Positions 62,112-64,000 of a DNA stretch of 64,000 bases are shown one piece after another. Positions within the stretch are counted from its first letter, which is position 1. The number at the start of each line of letters is the position of its first letter. The notes beneath the pieces were generated by a model. That model was not told where the DNA came from. It made no database searches and saw only the letters and a list, made by a program, of their open reading frames with translations. A program made the position numbers and the translations under genes. Source of the stretch: Blastocladiella emersonii ATCC 22665 (lineage: Eukaryota > Blastocladiomycota > Blastocladiomycetes > Blastocladiales > Blastocladiaceae); contig JANHCV010000006.1 of assembly GCA_025594325.1 (NCBI GenBank), positions 496,001 through 560,000 on the forward strand. The letters run 5' to 3'.

Positions 62112-64000
62112 TCACCGCAACGTGATGAGACTCATCATCTCGGCGTCCTCCTGCGCGCACTGCGCCGCGTACTCCTTACGCTTCGCGCGCACCTCGTCGG
62201 GGAAGTGGGTCTTGAGGAGCCGCGTCATGGCGAGGTCCTCGCCACGCACCAGCATCTCGTCGGCGTTATTGTGCGTGATCCCCGTGTCGGCGCGGCACAG
62301 CGGGCAGTGCAGCGTGGCCTTGGTCGCGGCGCGCGGGTACCGCATCAGGAACACGCGCGCGGGGAGGCTGAGGGCTGTGGGCGGGACGGTCTCGGGGAGC
62401 TCGCGCGGGGTCGGGACCGCGGCCATCATGGTCAGGTGGTGCGCGCACGGGTAGCACATGGCGTGCGAGCACGTCGGGAGGCGGACCGGCGGGTACATGA
62501 GCCCGAAACAGACCGGGCACGCGTACGTGTCGAGCAGCGGCGTGATGTTCTCGAGCGTCAGGTTCAGCTCGCCGAGGAGCACGCGCGTGAAGGCGTGCCC
62601 GCGCGACTGCAGGAACTGCTGCCCGGCGTCGAGCCGCTGCCACGCGTCGCGCGACGGCAGCAGCGTCTTCTTGTCGTGCTTCTTGAGGATCTTGCGCACC
62701 GCCGTGTCGTTGAGCTGCACGAACCGCGACAGACCCAGCATGTTCGTGTTCATCCGCATGAAGTGCGTGAACACGGGCAGACTGCGCTTGTCCTTGAACC
62801 CCGCCGACGGGCCGCGGTGCAGCCACCGGATCACGTTCCACACGGGCGGCTTCTTCTGCGGCGCGGGCGGCGCGACAGTGCCGGGGACCGCGGCGGCGGC
62901 AGCGGGCGACGCGGGCGACTCGGCGCCGAGCTTCGGGATGGCGTGCACCGAGAGGTTATCGTACTGGAACCCGGGCGTCGCGAGCGCCTGGGCGACGGCG
63001 GCCTGGAACCGGACCATGATATCCGTCACCTCCTCGAGCGACCGTGGCTTCTGCGTCACCGTCAGGAACATGTCGGACTCGAGGTACGCCTTGATGATGC
63101 CGCGCCAGATCTTGTGGTCGCGGCACTCGACGCGCGTCAGGTCGCCGACGAGCCGCACCAGCTCGTTGAGGTCGTCGTGGAAGTGCCGCGCAATGTGGTG
63201 CTGCTGGAAGTCCGACACGCTCGTCAGTGCCGTCGACAGGTACGAGAAGAAATCGGCGTCTGACGGCAGCGGCACCGTGCACGTCCCGTCGGGACCCACC
63301 CGGCAGTCCTTGGACGCCAGCAGCGGCTCGCACAGCGCGCGCGTCGAGTCGTCGACTACGATCACCAGCTGCGAGCCGAACGCCTGGCTCGCCGACGGCG
63401 ACGGCGACGGCGACGGGGTGGGGGTATCGGCCGCGGGAGCGGCGGCGGACGACGGAGCCGCCGCCGTTGCGGTGGTGCTCGGCGACGTGGACGTCACGGA
63501 CGGCGCCGACGCGGTCGAGGCGGTCGCGGCGCGGTCCGAGCCCTCCTCGTCGGACGAAATCGCCGAATCGTGCTCGGCGTCAGCGCCCGCCGCTGCCGCC
63601 GCGCCTGGTGACGTGTTGCGCGTCGCCGAGATGACGTAGGACACCTTGCTCAGGCTGACGGTCGAGACGCGGCGGTGCAGGCCGGGCGCGGGCGGGGCGA
63701 GGCGCGACGGGACGGCAGCGGACGCCGTGGGGGTGCCGAGATCGGCCATCGAGGTCGACTCGTAGGTGATGATGGGCGTGAGAACCGGCGCCGCCGGGGC
63801 GGTCTCCTCGTGCGATGGCGCAATCACGGTGTGGGTCGACGACGACGTCGACGCGTGCGAGCCGCGGCGGCGGGCGGCGGCCGAGTCGGCTGCGGCGGCG
63901 TCGGACTCGGAGACGGTGCCCTCGTCGTCGGTGGCCGTCGAGGCGACGAACGAGGAAATGCTCGAAGCGCGCGACGCGCGGCGGCGGTGCGCGGTGCGGT
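62112..64000 (-). CDS. SPX-RING ubiquitin-ligase-like protein, N-terminus cut by window edge
   Basis: The frame is open from the right edge to the stop at 62112 (over 620 codons) and the true start is beyond 64000; the visible beginning (ASRASSISSFVASTATDDEG) is a Ser/Thr/Ala-rich leader. The C-terminal half has an SPX-like end segment (MLGLSRFVQLNDTAVRKILK then KHDKKTLLP, about 62680-62750), the basic helix that binds inositol polyphosphates in SPX domains. A RING finger follows: CPVCFGLMYPPVRLPTCSHA, MCYPCAHHL and, after an insert, CPLCRAD (62300-62525). SPX-RING proteins couple phosphate status to ubiquitination (plant NLA is the best known); fungal relatives exist. The last residues (QEDAEMMSLITLR) form a helix. 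RING spacing between the third and fourth Cys pairs is enlarged by ~45 residues. Confidence 0.72.
   Translation of the reverse strand, partial: RTAHRRRASRASSISSFVASTATDDEGTVSESDAAAADSAAARRRGSHASTSSSTHTVIAPSHEETAPAAPVLTPIITYESTSMADLGTPTASAAVPSRLAPPAPGLHRRVSTVSLSKVSYVISATRNTSPGAAAAAGADAEHDSAISSDEEGSDRAATASTASAPSVTSTSPSTTATAAAPSSAAAPAADTPTPSPSPSPSASQAFGSQLVIVVDDSTRALCEPLLASKDCRVGPDGTCTVPLPSDADFFSYLSTALTSVSDFQQHHIARHFHDDLNELVRLVGDLTRVECRDHKIWRGIIKAYLESDMFLTVTQKPRSLEEVTDIMVRFQAAVAQALATPGFQYDNLSVHAIPKLGAESPASPAAAAAVPGTVAPPAPQKKPPVWNVIRWLHRGPSAGFKDKRSLPVFTHFMRMNTNMLGLSRFVQLNDTAVRKILKKHDKKTLLPSRDAWQRLDAGQQFLQSRGHAFTRVLLGELNLTLENITPLLDTYACPVCFGLMYPPVRLPTCSHAMCYPCAHHLTMMAAVPTPRELPETVPPTALSLPARVFLMRYPRAATKATLHCPLCRADTGITHNNADEMLVRGEDLAMTRLLKTHFPDEVRAKRKEYAAQCAQEDAEMMSLITLR

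Overview
This window is nuclear DNA from a eukaryote with very high GC, most likely a fungus. The recognisable genes point there: an ADP1-type ABC transporter with an extracellular EGF-like region, SIP5, VPS8, an HSF-type factor, an SPX-RING protein and a fungal-style 7-TM protein. Proteins are rich in Ala/Pro/Ser tracts. Introns are short (about 46-76 nt) and can be solved by eye, with GTACG donors, CTRAC-like branch points and TAG/CAG acceptors. An early-diverging zoosporic fungus (for example Blastocladiomycota) is my best guess, but that is inference.

0-18.5 kb: the window opens inside a broken ATR/Mec1-family kinase gene (1-1695, kinase domain absent). Then come two unrecognised proteins (2132-5488 +, 5550-7655 -), an F-box protein (8344-10092 -), a 2.5 kb gap holding a 26-bp minisatellite, a DMT-superfamily transporter (12632-13903 +), a heat-shock-factor protein (13941-17051 -) and a four-exon HAD hydrolase (17487-18534 -).

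18.5-25.3 kb is a mobile-element island. It has a strong isolated hairpin (18781-18824) and a Tc1/mariner-like element with 255-bp inverted ends and a TA target duplication (19076-20635). It also holds a miniature LTR retrotransposon (63-bp LTRs, 5-bp target duplication, polypurine tract) whose right LTR was split by a 2.4-kb inverted-repeat element with an 8-bp duplication. That inner element carries a decayed integrase-type transposase and an apparently intact three-exon gene for a Cys-rich protein.

25.3-64 kb is gene-dense: a secreted beta-trefoil-lectin-like gene with one problem junction (25338-26698 +), ADP1-like ABC transporter (27244-30533 -), RGG-rich protein (31290-32660 +), prolyl-tRNA synthetase (32763-34523 -), VPS8 (35186-39932 +), a 2299-aa six-exon protein with an INCENP-like IN-box (39984-47175 -), SIP5 (47499-49397 -), an F-box-like protein (50024-51718 -), MCM5 (53361-55654 +), a 7-TM protein (55704-56606 -), a membrane-anchored BAG-like protein (56962-57615 +), a C2H2 factor (57809-59638 -) and an SPX-RING ubiquitin-ligase-like gene running off the right edge (62112-64000 -).

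The genes are not a pathway or operon; they are independent housekeeping and regulatory genes: replication, cell division, endosomal tethering, translation, stress transcription and nutrient signalling. Several neighbours converge with only 37-102 bp between stop codons, so their 3-prime UTRs probably overlap.
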